From Parcubacteria group bacterium (GTDB lineage Bacteria > Patescibacteriota > Microgenomatia > UBA1400 > PJMF01): a stretch of DNA of 44,151 bases. The notes beneath the pieces were generated by a model. That model was not told where the DNA came from. It saw only the letters and a list, made by a program, of their open reading frames with translations, and did not search any database. Of the stretch, positions 17,888 to 25,551 are shown piece after piece. Where the stretch lies: positions 1 to 44,151 of the forward strand of contig CALQZX010000007.1 in the NCBI GenBank assembly GCA_943350175.1, given 5' to 3'. Every line of letters starts with the position of its first letter. Position 1 is the first letter of the stretch. A program made the translations under genes and the position numbers.

Positions 17888-19174
17888 GTGATAGAAAAAT
17901 TTTTAAATAAAATCCGAGCAGTTTTCTCCAACCCCAAGCTTAAAAGCAAGCTCTTATTTACCCTAGCAATTTTTGCTCTCACCAGAATTCTCGCTCACAT
18001 TCCTGTGCCAGTGGTTGATTTAACTCAATTGAAGTTTTTATTTGATTCAAATCAATTTTTAAGTTTCTTAAACATTTTTTCTGGTGGCACTTTAGCCAGG
18101 CTTTCTGTGGTAGCTGTTGGTATTAATCCTTACATTACTGCTTCTATTATCATGCAGCTTCTGGGAATGGTTTTTCCAAAGATCAAAGAAATGCAAAAAG
18201 AAGGCGAGGCTTCCAGAGCCAAGCTCAATCAATACATGCGCTTGATGTCGATGCCAATAGCAATTATTCAAGCTATTTCAGTCATTGCTTTGCTAAATTC
18301 TCAAAATTTATTAGTTGGAGCTGGTTTGTCTAGTATGATTGTAGTGATCTCCACTTTAGTGGCAGGAGCTATGGTGATGATGTGGCTCGGTGAGGTAATT
18401 AATGAAAAAGGTATTGGTAATGGTATTTCGATGATTCTTCTAGCCGGCATTGTTAGTCAAATTCCATCCAGTGTTGCTTCCCTTTTTACTTTAGTAGACA
18501 CCGTTTCTTTTAGTTCTCTTTTGATGATTGTCATCTTGTTGTCTGGTGTAATCTGGACTGTTGTTTTTATGAATGAAGCTTCTCGTAAAATCCCTATTCA
18601 ATACGCCAAAAGAATCAGGGGCGGCCGCCAGTTGGGTGGTCAACAAACTCATCTGCCAATTAAAGTTAATGTGGCTGGAGTAATGCCTATTATTTTTGCA
18701 GTTTCCTTAATGATGTTGCCATCTTTTATTGGTAAATTATTAATGTTGGCCAAAAATGAGGCACTAATTGGAATTGGAGAAAAAATTACTGTCTATTTTT
18801 CACCAACTTCCTATGTCTATTTAATTAGCTATTTTGTGCTGGTTTTTGTTTTTAGTTATTTTTCAGCGATTATTTTCTTTAATGCTGGAGACATTTCTGA
18901 CGAACTTAAAAAGAGTGGCGCTTTCATTCCTGGAATTAGACCAGGTAGCCCAACCAGAAAATTTTTAGAATTCGTAGTGACAAGAATTACTTTTGCTGGA
19001 GCAATTTTTTTGGCTTCCATAGCAGTTTTACCATCCATTGCTCAAATGATGACAGGGATTCAATCCTTGGCAGTGGGAGGAACCAGTATTTTAATTGTGG
19101 TTTCAGTAATTTTGGACACTTCTAAGCAAATCAATTCTCAATTGCTTAGTGAAAACTATGAAAAATATTCCTAA
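17888..19174 (+). CDS. secY: Protein translocase subunit SecY
   Basis: Channel subunit of the Sec translocon in the cytoplasmic membrane. The 428-aa protein has about ten hydrophobic segments, the plug region after the first segment (LARLSVVAVGINPYITASIIMQLL) and the cytoplasmic loop RKIPIQYAKRIRGGRQLGGQQTHLPIKVNVAGVMP that contacts SecA and ribosomes. The last cytosolic loop has IPGIRPGSPTRKFLEF. The start is GTG 17888. The end overlaps the upstream reach of the adk frame. Confidence 0.97.
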   Translation: MIEKFLNKIRAVFSNPKLKSKLLFTLAIFALTRILAHIPVPVVDLTQLKFLFDSNQFLSFLNIFSGGTLARLSVVAVGINPYITASIIMQLLGMVFPKIKEMQKEGEASRAKLNQYMRLMSMPIAIIQAISVIALLNSQNLLVGAGLSSMIVVISTLVAGAMVMMWLGEVINEKGIGNGISMILLAGIVSQIPSSVASLFTLVDTVSFSSLLMIVILLSGVIWTVVFMNEASRKIPIQYAKRIRGGRQLGGQQTHLPIKVNVAGVMPIIFAVSLMMLPSFIGKLLMLAKNEALIGIGEKITVYFSPTSYVYLISYFVLVFVFSYFSAIIFFNAGDISDELKKSGAFIPGIRPGSPTRKFLEFVVTRITFAGAIFLASIAVLPSIAQMMTGIQSLAVGGTSILIVVSVILDTSKQINSQLLSENYEKYS

Positions 19175-19202
19175 TATTACATCTAATCAGCAGAAAGGCA
19201 GT

Positions 19203-19766
19203 ATGCAATTAGTCTTAGTAGGTATCCAAGGAGCTGGTAAATCCACCCAAGGAAACCTCTTGTCTGAGAAATATAATATTCCTTACTTGTCTTCTGGACA
19301 CGTTTTTCGTGAAATGTCTAAGGAAAAAACTCCACTTGGCCGTTTTCTCAAAGAAACTTTAAACGCTGGTTATTTAATTCCTGATGATAAGACTGTTGAC
19401 ATTGTCATGGAGTATTTGCATAAACCTGAGTATCAGAATGGTTTTATTTTGGATGGTTTTCCACGTACTGTTCCACAAGCTGAGGCTTTTCAACAATTTA
19501 CCAAGGGTGAAGAAGTTACTATTCTGATTGATGTATCAGACAAAGAAGCTCTTTGGAGAATTTCTGGTAGAGTCAGCGATCGCGGTGATGAAACTTTGCA
19601 AGCCATTCGTAAGAGAATTGATCTTTTTCATGAGAAAACTTCCAAAGTTTTGGATTACTACGCTGCGCGTAAACACCTAGCAGCGGTTGATGGTGAGAAA
19701 AGCGTTGAAGAAGTTTTTGCACAAATTGTTGAAAAAGTGGAGAGCATTCTTTCAAAAAACGATTAA
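19203..19766 (+). CDS. adk: Adenylate kinase, short-LID type
   Basis: Interconverts ATP+AMP and 2 ADP. The P-loop GIQGAGKSTQG, the AMP site SGHVFREM and LDGFPRTVPQAEAF are intact. After the LWRISGRVSDRG segment the chain goes straight to DETLQAIRKRIDLF, so the roughly 30-residue LID domain, with or without zinc, is missing. I chose ATG 19203 (187 aa), which has AGAAAGG four bases upstream; a GTG at 19149 would add 18 residues and overlap secY by 26 nt. map, which often follows adk, is absent. Confidence 0.93.
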   Translation: MQLVLVGIQGAGKSTQGNLLSEKYNIPYLSSGHVFREMSKEKTPLGRFLKETLNAGYLIPDDKTVDIVMEYLHKPEYQNGFILDGFPRTVPQAEAFQQFTKGEEVTILIDVSDKEALWRISGRVSDRGDETLQAIRKRIDLFHEKTSKVLDYYAARKHLAAVDGEKSVEEVFAQIVEKVESILSKND

Positions 19767-19768
19767 TC

Positions 19769-19777
19769 TGGTATAAT
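19769..19777 (+). promoter_or_regulatory. Extended -10 promoter before infA
   Basis: TGGTATAAT (19769-19777), a second perfect extended -10 box, with a weak CTTTCA 17 bp upstream of TATAAT. It gives infA a leader of about 22 nt and would drive the alpha-operon part independently of the S10-spc part. Confidence 0.6.
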
Positions 19778-19805
19778 ATCCAGGTTACTTTGAAAAAAGA
19801 ATCAT

Positions 19806-20129
19806 ATGGGTAAAGTACAAGATCATAGAAGAAGCTCGAAGGTCAAACGACAGGTTGACTTCACACTGCAAAGTGCTGATAGTCAAACAGATCGTTTTGA
19901 AATTGTTGGTGAAGTGACAGATTGTCTGCCAAACACCATGTTCAGAATCAAGGTCACTGATGCGACAGCTAAGCAAATGATCGGTAAGGTTTTACTAGGC
20001 ACTCTAGCTGGTAAAATGCGTCTTTATCGTATTAGAGTGATGCCTGGTGACTTTGTCAAAGGCTACGTCTCTAAGTATGATTTGGGTAAGTGTAAGGTCA
20101 CTTACAGAAGTAGTAAAGAAAAAGTATAA
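19806..20129 (+). CDS. infA: Translation initiation factor IF-1 with N-terminal extension
   Basis: Binds the 30S A site during initiation. The S1-like OB fold is clear: EIVGEVTDCLPNTMFRIKV, LAGKMRLYRIRVMPGDFVKGYVSKYDLGKCKVTYR. The protein is 107 aa, whereas IF-1 is usually about 72. The extra part is a basic N-terminus of about 30 residues (GKVQDHRRSSKVKRQVDFTL) plus a few residues inside the barrel. ATG 19806 is the only good start, and the first methionine inside the core occurs much later (MFRIKV), so the extension is genuine at sequence level. Confidence 0.94.
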   Translation: MGKVQDHRRSSKVKRQVDFTLQSADSQTDRFEIVGEVTDCLPNTMFRIKVTDATAKQMIGKVLLGTLAGKMRLYRIRVMPGDFVKGYVSKYDLGKCKVTYRSSKEKV

Positions 20130-20222
20130 AAAATAAATCCGCGAAAGTAGGGTTTAATAAGCGCAATTGCCTCTTTAAAAAGTTGCTTTTATGAGGTATA
20201 TTGCGAGACTATTGTTATTATT

Positions 20223-20336
20223 ATGAAAGTCAAAGCATCATTAAAGAAAATGTGCATTAGTTGCAAGTTTGTTAAACGTAAGGGAAATTTATACGTTATT
20301 TGTAGTAATCCCAAACATAAACAACGTCAAGGATAA
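20223..20336 (+). CDS. rpmJ: 50S ribosomal protein L36 (bL36)
   Basis: A 37-residue zinc-ribbon protein of the large subunit, starting [21 protein letters not shown]. The zinc ligands C11, C14, C27 and H32 are all present. Lys/Arg content and length fit the family. It lies 3 nt before rpsM, in its normal place between infA and rpsM. The 93-nt gap after infA holds an imperfect inverted repeat (GCAATTGCCTC near 20163 with GAGGTATATTGC near 20193) of unknown role. Confidence 0.96.
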   Translation: MKVKASLKKMCISCKFVKRKGNLYVICSNPKHKQRQG

Positions 20337-20339
20337 TTT

Positions 20340-20747
20340 ATGCCACGTATTGCAGGTCAAGACCTACCAGATCACAAAAAAGTTCCTTATGCACTTCGCT
20401 ACATTTTTGGCGTCGGTCCAAAAATAGCTAATGACGTCATTAAGAAAACCAAGATCAACCCAGATAAAAGAGCTAATGAGCTTAATTCTGAAGAAATTAA
20501 CAGAATCCAAGCTGCTTTAGATCAGGTGATGATCGAAGGTGATCTTAGAAGAGAAATCAGTGATAACATTTCTCGTTTAAAAAGAATTCATGCTTACAGA
20601 GGTCTTCGTCATATTGCTGGCTTGCCAGTTAGAGGACAAAGAACCAAATCTAACGCTCGTACCAAGAGAGGTGCAAAGAAAACCATTGGTGCTTTAAGTA
20701 AAGAAGCAGCAACAGCAAAGGCAGAACCAGCAAAAAGTACTAAGTAA
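20340..20747 (+). CDS. rpsM: 30S ribosomal protein S13 (uS13)
   Basis: Head protein bridging to the 50S. MPRIAGQDLPDHKKVPYALRYIFGVGPKIANDVIKK and the signature RIHAYRGLRHIAGLPVRGQRTKSNARTKRG are diagnostic. The 135-aa protein ends in an Ala/Lys-rich tail (KEAATAKAEPAKSTK) beyond the usual length of about 120. Confidence 0.97.
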   Translation: MPRIAGQDLPDHKKVPYALRYIFGVGPKIANDVIKKTKINPDKRANELNSEEINRIQAALDQVMIEGDLRREISDNISRLKRIHAYRGLRHIAGLPVRGQRTKSNARTKRGAKKTIGALSKEAATAKAEPAKSTK

Positions 20748-20764
20748 TCTAAGTTAATGATTTT

Positions 20765-21154
20765 ATGGCTAAACAAATTAAGAAAAATCAAAGCAAAAAA
20801 GTCAGTCGCGTCGTTCCTTCCGGACGATTATACGTTAGCGCAACTTTCAATAACACTTTAGTGAGTATCACTGATGAACAGGGTGCAGTTTTATGCTGGT
20901 CTAGTACCGGTGAAGCTGGCTTTTCTGGTTCACGTAAGTCTACTCCTTATGCAGCTACTGTCGCTCTAGAAAATGCAATCAACAAAGCTAAAAATTACGG
21001 TATGAGTAAGATGGATGTTTATATCAAGGGCCCAGGTCCTGGTAGAGACGTCGCCCTCAGAGTGTTGCGTGCTCAAGGAATTAAGGTTTCCATGATAGCC
21101 GACCTCACTCCGGTGCCCCATAACGGCACTAGACCAAGAAAGGCTAGACACTAA
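20765..21154 (+). CDS. rpsK: 30S ribosomal protein S11 (uS11)
   Basis: Platform protein near the E-site mRNA. SGRLYVSATFNNTLVSITDEQGAVLCWSSTGEAGFSGSRKSTPYAA and IKGPGPGRDVALRVLRAQGIKVSMIADLTPVPHNGTRPRKARH are canonical. 129 aa. The Asn-Gly of PHNG, prone to isoaspartate formation in E. coli, is present. Confidence 0.98.
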   Translation: MAKQIKKNQSKKVSRVVPSGRLYVSATFNNTLVSITDEQGAVLCWSSTGEAGFSGSRKSTPYAATVALENAINKAKNYGMSKMDVYIKGPGPGRDVALRVLRAQGIKVSMIADLTPVPHNGTRPRKARH

Positions 21155-21155
21155 T

Positions 21156-21761
21156 ATGGCAAGATATGTTGGACCAAAACAGAGATTACAAAGACAGATT
21201 GGTGAAGATTTAGGTCTTAAAACCAATGCTCTTAAAACTGCTCGTAGATTAGCAAATAGACCAGGCCAACACGGTGCCAAAGGTCGTCGTAAAATTTCTA
21301 ACTACGGTGTGCAGCTCAAAGAAAAGCAAAAATTAAAATACATTTATGGTCTCTTAGAGAAGCAACTCAGAGCTGTCTACGAAGAGGCTAGTAAAAATCC
21401 AGCCGCTACCGGTACTGCTATGTTGAGTTTCTTAGAGAGAAGATTAGACAACGTTGTTTATCGTTTGGGTTGGGCTCCTACTAGAGCTTCCGCTAGACAA
21501 TTGGTTAATCATGATCATTTCACTGTCAACGGTAAAAGAATGAACATTCCTTCTTACAAAGTTAATGTTGGTGATATTTTGACCATGAAGGCCAAAACAG
21601 CCAAGATTCCAGTTGTAGCTGAAATGATGAAGCAAGAGGCTATTCTGCCAGTCTGGCTAGAAGCCAAAAATGGTGCAGCTCATGTTACTAAGTTGCCAGT
21701 GAGAGAAGATGTCACTGAAAAAGTCGAAGAACAATTAATAGTCGAGTATTACAATAGATAA
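21156..21761 (+). CDS. rpsD: 30S ribosomal protein S4, zinc-free form (uS4)
   Basis: 16S rRNA 5'-domain primary binder and mRNA-entry protein. The N-terminal region lacks the CxxC zinc cysteines found in many S4 proteins. The S4 RNA-binding domain is LERRLDNVVYRLGWAPTRASARQLVNHDHFTVNGKRMNIPSYKVNVGD (residues about 89-136). 201 aa. One nt follows rpsK. Confidence 0.97.
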   Translation: MARYVGPKQRLQRQIGEDLGLKTNALKTARRLANRPGQHGAKGRRKISNYGVQLKEKQKLKYIYGLLEKQLRAVYEEASKNPAATGTAMLSFLERRLDNVVYRLGWAPTRASARQLVNHDHFTVNGKRMNIPSYKVNVGDILTMKAKTAKIPVVAEMMKQEAILPVWLEAKNGAAHVTKLPVREDVTEKVEEQLIVEYYNR

Positions 21762-21767
21762 TTAGAA

Positions 21768-21793
21768 ATTACGGAAACGGATTCCTCTGTAAT
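21768..21793 (+). promoter_or_regulatory. Hairpin in the rpsD-rpoA gap
   Basis: ATTACGGA (21768-21775) pairs with TCTGTAAT (21786-21793) with one G-U pair, around a 10-nt loop. The stem buries the ATG at 21792, which argues that rpoA starts at 21819. It may tune rpoA translation or mark an RNA-processing site; no T-run follows. Confidence 0.4.
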
Positions 21794-21818
21794 GGAGGGA
21801 GATGAAACAAAGGAAAAT

Positions 21819-22763
21819 ATGTCAAACACAATTAAAGATTACGCAGTCATGACCCCAAATTTTAGTGTCATTGAATTAGAAGCCAGTAGCACTCGCTCTA
21901 CTGTTGTTTTGGAAGCTTTAGAGAGTGGCTATGGCCACACTCTTGGCAACGCTTTACGTCGCGTCCTTTTGACTTCTCTTTCAGGTGCCGCTATTACTAA
22001 AGTCACCATTGATGGCGTCACTCATCAGTTCACCTCTTTTGAAGGTATGACTGAAGATGTGGTCGAATTAATTTTAAATATCAAACAAATCCGTGTTAAA
22101 GCAGAAGGTGTCGAGCCAGGAACTTTGCGCTTAAACGTCAAAGGTGCCAAAGAAGTCACCGCAGCTGACATCGAATGTGAAGCTGGTTTTGAAGTCATCA
22201 ACAAAGATCTTTATCTCGCTACTTTAGCTAAAGGTAAAAATCTTAGTATCGAAATGGTGGTTGAATCTGGAGTTGGTTACAAACTAGCTTCTGAAACCGA
22301 AAGTGAAGCAGTTGGTCAAATTTCCATCGATGCTTTATTCTCACCAGTCATCAAAGTTTCTTACAAAGTCGAGGCTACTCGTGTTGGTCGTCGTACTGAC
22401 TTCGATAAAATCGTTTTCGATATCGAAACTGATGGCACAATCTCTCCTTTAAATGCTATCAAACAAGCTGCTGAGATTTTGATCAAACAATTTAGTCAAA
22501 TCGTTAACCCAGTTATTAAAGAAGTTAAAGAAGAGTTGGTCAGCATGAGTCCAGAAGAAGTTGAGACTATGAAATTGACCGTTGAAGAACTTGATCTGCC
22601 AACCAGAATCGCTAATGCTCTTCGTAAAGGTGGTTTCGAAACTGTTGCTGATCTAACCAGATCACCAAAAGATGAAATCTCCAGAGTCAAGAATTTAGGT
22701 GGCAAAAGCATCGACCTCATCGAAGAAGCTCTTGGTAAAAAAGGAGTTGTCTTAACTGACTAA
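21819..22763 (+). CDS. rpoA: DNA-directed RNA polymerase subunit alpha
   Basis: Assembly scaffold of RNA polymerase. The N-terminal dimer domain has SGYGHTLGNALRRVLLTSLSGAAIT, and the C-terminal helix-hairpin-helix domain that binds UP elements is present (LDLPTRIANALRKGGFETVADLTRSPKDEISRVKNLGGKSIDLIEEAL). I chose ATG 21819 (314 aa), with AAAGGA four to five bases upstream, over the in-frame ATG 21792, which lies in a hairpin and has no ribosome binding site. Confidence 0.96.
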   Translation: MSNTIKDYAVMTPNFSVIELEASSTRSTVVLEALESGYGHTLGNALRRVLLTSLSGAAITKVTIDGVTHQFTSFEGMTEDVVELILNIKQIRVKAEGVEPGTLRLNVKGAKEVTAADIECEAGFEVINKDLYLATLAKGKNLSIEMVVESGVGYKLASETESEAVGQISIDALFSPVIKVSYKVEATRVGRRTDFDKIVFDIETDGTISPLNAIKQAAEILIKQFSQIVNPVIKEVKEELVSMSPEEVETMKLTVEELDLPTRIANALRKGGFETVADLTRSPKDEISRVKNLGGKSIDLIEEALGKKGVVLTD

Positions 22764-22782
22764 AATTTCTTGAAAGTTTAAT

Positions 22783-23334
22783 ATGAAACACAGAATAAAA
22801 GCTAAACACTTCAATAGAGACAACTCAAGTCGTAAATCCTTATTAAAGAATTTACTACGCAGTCTTTTTGAACATGGTGAAATTAAAACTAGCGAAGCTA
22901 GAACCAAAGAAATCAAGAGATTAGCCGACAAAATGATCTCCAAAGCTTCTGAGGGCACTTTAACTGCTCGTAGAGAATTGCACAAATTCTTCGGCAGAAG
23001 AGATGTGGTCAATGCTTTGGTAGACAAAATTGCTCCAATGTTTGCAGGCAAAAAATCAGGCTTTACTACTTTGGAAAAATTAGCTCCTAGACGCGGTGAC
23101 AACACCATGGTTTTCAAATTGTCTCTTTTAATCGGAGATAATAAACTCACTTCTTTGAAAAAAGAAAAAGTTGAAGGCGAAGTCGTAGCTAAAGAAGTTA
23201 AGGCAGAAGCTAAAGTCAAAAAAGTAGCTACCAAAAAAATCGAAGTCAAAGAAGTTGCTAAGCCAGCTGCTAAAAAAGCAGTTGCTAAGAAACCAGCAGC
23301 AGCAAAAGCTAAGAAATCAGAGGAGAAAAAATAA
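22783..23334 (+). CDS. rplQ: 50S ribosomal protein L17 with long C-terminal tail (bL17)
   Basis: Tunnel-exit-side protein. MKHRIKAKHFNRDNSSRKSLLKNLLRSLFEHGEIKTSEARTKEIKRLADKMI is diagnostic, and RRGDNTMVFKLSLL replaces the usual RRGDAApMa.iELv. About 60 extra residues form a Lys/Ala/Val-rich tail (183 aa in all versus about 120). The stop codon overlaps the rplM ATG as TAATG. Confidence 0.96.
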   Translation: MKHRIKAKHFNRDNSSRKSLLKNLLRSLFEHGEIKTSEARTKEIKRLADKMISKASEGTLTARRELHKFFGRRDVVNALVDKIAPMFAGKKSGFTTLEKLAPRRGDNTMVFKLSLLIGDNKLTSLKKEKVEGEVVAKEVKAEAKVKKVATKKIEVKEVAKPAAKKAVAKKPAAAKAKKSEEKK

Positions 23335-23768
23335 TGTTTCAAAAATTTAAGACCTTTAGCCAAAAAAAGGAAGCAGTTCAGAGAGATTGGCTTTTGTACG
23401 ATGCTTCTGGCAAAGTTTTAGGCAGATTAGCTACTGAAATTGCTGAGAAATTAATCGGTAAAGACAAAGTTACCTACACTCCAAATGTTGATGGTGGTGA
23501 TTATGTTGTTTTAATTAACACTGAAAAAATCGAAGTCACCAGAAATAAAGCTGAGAAAAAAGTTTATTCCTGGAACACTGGTTTCCCAGGTGGACTTAGA
23601 CAGCGCACTTTTAGTGAAATGTTGGCTAAGAACCCAGAGAAATTGATCAAAAGAGCTGTTAAGAACATGTTACCAAAAAACAGATTGCGTGATATCAGAT
23701 TAGACAGATTGAAAGTCATTGTTGGCAGTGAGAATCCATACCAAGGAATGATAAAAAAGGCTAAATAA
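23334..23768 (+). CDS. rplM: 50S ribosomal protein L13 (uL13)
   Basis: Early-assembly large-subunit protein. DWLLYDASGKVLGRLATEIAEKLIGKDKVTYTPNVDGGDYVVLINTEKIEVT and the signature region RAVKNMLPKNRLRD are conserved. 144 aa. rpsI follows after 1 nt; this rplM-rpsI pair is fused to the alpha operon here. Confidence 0.97.
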   Translation: MFQKFKTFSQKKEAVQRDWLLYDASGKVLGRLATEIAEKLIGKDKVTYTPNVDGGDYVVLINTEKIEVTRNKAEKKVYSWNTGFPGGLRQRTFSEMLAKNPEKLIKRAVKNMLPKNRLRDIRLDRLKVIVGSENPYQGMIKKAK

Positions 23769-23769
23769 T

Positions 23770-24285
23770 ATGGCAATAAGAATGAACAAGAAAAATACTA
23801 AGGCTCAAAAAGTGATTAAAAAAATAATCACTCCAGTAGCTACTAGTAAGAAAAAAGCAGTTGAAGTCGAGAAAAATTTCAAAATTCCTAAGAGTAAATA
23901 CTTCGAAGCCATGGGTCGCCGTAAGGTTGCCAGTGCCAGAGTTCGTATTTACGAAGGTCAAGGTGATTTAGTCGTTAATAATTTGTTAATCGCTGAATAT
24001 TTTAGCGGAGTCAGAAATGCTCCAGCTATCTATATGAAGCCTTTCGAATTGACCGGCACTAAAGGTAAATTCTCCATTACTGCTAAGATTTCTGGATCAG
24101 GCATTGATGCCCAGCTAGAAGCCTTGGTTAATGGTATTGCCAAAGCTTTAGTCGCTTTCAACCCAGAACTTCGTACTTTCCTCAAGCCAGCTGGTTTATT
24201 AACCAGAGATGACAGAATGAAAGAAACCAGAAAAATGGGTATGGGTGGTAAAGCTCGCCGTAAGAGACAGTCTCCAAAACGTTAA
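23770..24285 (+). CDS. rpsI: 30S ribosomal protein S9 with N-terminal extension (uS9)
   Basis: P-site tRNA-contacting protein. The core starts at YFEAMGRRKVASARVRIYEGQGD (residue about 44) and ends with the usual MGMGGKARRKRQSPKR, whose terminal Arg contacts P-site tRNA. The roughly 43 residues before it form a basic, lysine-rich extension with no counterpart in E. coli S9 (130 aa versus 171 here). Internal ATG codons at 23782 and 23911 could be starts, but the first directly follows rplM. Confidence 0.96.
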   Translation: MAIRMNKKNTKAQKVIKKIITPVATSKKKAVEVEKNFKIPKSKYFEAMGRRKVASARVRIYEGQGDLVVNNLLIAEYFSGVRNAPAIYMKPFELTGTKGKFSITAKISGSGIDAQLEALVNGIAKALVAFNPELRTFLKPAGLLTRDDRMKETRKMGMGGKARRKRQSPKR

Positions 24286-24314
24286 AGATTATCTTTTATT
24301 TTTTTTATAGAATT

Positions 24315-24342
24315 AAAAACCCGCTCGAAAGAGCGGGTTTTT
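24315..24342 (+). terminator. Rho-independent terminator after rpsI
   Basis: Perfect 7-bp stem CCCGCTC (24320-24326) and GAGCGGG (24331-24337) closed by a GAAA tetraloop, with A5 before and T5 (24338-24342) after. It ends the roughly 16-kb ribosomal superoperon. Confidence 0.95.
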
Positions 24343-24446
24343 GGTTGTTGATGGGGTTTGGTGCTCGAATTCTCTAATATCGGACAAATTAACTCCTTAG
24401 AACGAGATGATTTTTTTGAAGAGCTGGGTAAAATTAAAATAATAAT

Positions 24447-24489
24447 TAAAAAAAGCACTGCAGGTGATTTTATTCACCCCTCAGTGCTT
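24447..24489 (-). terminator. Terminator for the minus-strand genes at 24526-25086
   Basis: AAGCACTG (24453-24460) pairs with CAGTGCTT (24482-24489), and GGTGA (24463-24467) with TCACC (24474-24478) inside it. On the minus strand the hairpin is followed by a T-run (complement of A8 at 24447-24454), so it terminates leftward transcription. A weak 47-codon frame on the plus strand (24361-24504, GTG start) runs through it; I do not call it a gene. Confidence 0.85.
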
Positions 24490-24525
24490 AATTTGTTTAA
24501 TTGAAAATCAAATTTTTGGTTTCAA

Positions 24526-24753
24526 TTACGATTTTGTATTTTCTTTTAAGAGTCTGCTTTTCAGAATACTCAAGTGAACTATCAATGCAGAGTAGCTTTG
24601 AAATGCCTCGTATTCTTCGAGTTGGAGTCCTCCGTCATTTTTAAGAAACTTTACATTTGGAAAATTTTTTAAGATTTCTCCAATCACTGCTTCAGTTCCT
24701 TCTATGCTGGGTGGTAAGCTGCTTCCACCTTCAACTCGTTCTCTAACAAGCAT
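24526..24753 (-). CDS. Small hypothetical protein
   Basis: 75-residue protein of no recognised family, starting MLVRERVEGGSSLPPSIEGTE. It has a predicted mixed helix/strand pattern, no signal peptide and no membrane segment. AAAGGA six bases before the ATG is a good ribosome binding site, and a strong terminator lies just after it, so it is probably a real gene. It follows the HU gene by 57 nt on the same strand and may be cotranscribed with it. Confidence 0.7.
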   Translation of the reverse strand: MLVRERVEGGSSLPPSIEGTEAVIGEILKNFPNVKFLKNDGGLQLEEYEAFQSYSALIVHLSILKSRLLKENTKS

Positions 24754-24810
24754 GAGTATTCCTTTCTTTAAAACATGTTCTTAATTGACTGTTTTAAAGC
24801 TAATTACGAG

Positions 24811-25086
24811 TTACCAAACTTCTTTTTTCAAAGGTTTGCCGACGCGGAAGTTAATGACTTTATGGCCCTTAACGACTTGTCTCTTGGCTTTGTCGCCAAA
24901 TGGTTCGACGTGTTTATCTTTGACTTTACTAACGTAAAAAGTACCAAAGCCTGAAAGGACGACTTTGTCACCTTTTTTCAAACTACGAATAATTTCTTCA
25001 AACATTGACTCAACTGCTTCGAGGGAAGCTTTTTTGGTCAAATGAGCTTTTTTGGCAACGACATTAATCAAATCTGATTTGGTCAT
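24811..25086 (-). CDS. hup: HU-family DNA-binding protein
   Basis: Small histone-like protein that bends and compacts DNA. The 91-aa sequence has the two N-terminal dimerisation helices (MTKSDLINVVAKKAHLTKKASLEAVESMFEEI), then KGDKVVLSGFGTFYVSKVK, where GFGTF is the family signature, and the DNA-binding arm with KAKRQVVKGHKVINFRVGKPLKK. The arm is shorter on prolines than E. coli HU (RNPQTG is replaced by RQVVKG). AAAGG about 8 nt upstream is the ribosome binding site. HU, rather than IHF, is inferred from its single-gene context. Confidence 0.94.
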   Translation of the reverse strand: MTKSDLINVVAKKAHLTKKASLEAVESMFEEIIRSLKKGDKVVLSGFGTFYVSKVKDKHVEPFGDKAKRQVVKGHKVINFRVGKPLKKEVW

Positions 25087-25126
25087 GATGCACCTTTCTC
25101 TTGTATAACTGTTAAATGTTATCCCA

Positions 25127-25154
25127 AGTGTACTATTTTGATTGAGTAAGTCAA
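25127..25154 (-). promoter_or_regulatory. HU gene promoter
   Basis: On the minus strand: TTGACT (25154-25149), 16-bp spacer, TACACT (25132-25127). Both boxes match the sigma-70 consensus well. The leader to the HU ATG is about 35 nt. Confidence 0.65.
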
Positions 25155-25161
25155 GAAGTAG

Positions 25162-25551
25162 TTAGATTAATTTTAGTTGATATAACAATGCAGTTGCCAC
25201 TCCAATCGCATCGAAGCCTATATCTTTCAAAGTTGGGTGTCTGCCTGGAACAGTTCCTTGATGTAGTTCATCAGTTATAGCATATAGAAGACTAATGAGT
25301 AGTGGAAATAAATAGCTTTTTTTATCAATCTTTTTGCCATTTGTTTGCTGGTAAGCTTGGAATAGCAAAAGATACAGAACAGCATAGACAAACATGTGAG
25401 CGAGTTTTTTAAAGACAAAATCGTAGAAGGAGATAGAGAATCCTGGGAGTACTTCCTGTGATGATAGCAGAAAGATGAAAACAGCCCAAACTGCGGGTTT
25501 TAGATAGGCTAAAAAGTAAGTTTTAACTGCGTTTGGCTTTGATTTTGACAT
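25162..25551 (-). CDS. VanZ-like membrane protein
   Basis: 129-residue protein with about four hydrophobic segments. The VanZ-family pattern is clear: FIFLLSSQ in the first segment, KLAHMFVYAVLYLLL in the second, and SLLYAITDELHQGTVPGRHPTLKDIGFDAIG near the end. VanZ of the Tn1546 vancomycin cluster gives low-level teicoplanin resistance, but most chromosomal homologues have unknown roles at the cell surface. It overlaps the upstream lamin-tail-domain gene by 29 nt, so the two are one transcription unit. Confidence 0.88.
   Translation of the reverse strand: MSKSKPNAVKTYFLAYLKPAVWAVFIFLLSSQEVLPGFSISFYDFVFKKLAHMFVYAVLYLLLFQAYQQTNGKKIDKKSYLFPLLISLLYAITDELHQGTVPGRHPTLKDIGFDAIGVATALLYQLKLI

Noticed and set aside
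24361..24504. 47-codon plus-strand frame (GTG) starting MLEFSNIGQINSLERDD
   Set aside because: It runs through the terminator hairpin of the minus-strand genes, has no ribosome binding site and no known motif; kept only as a remark.
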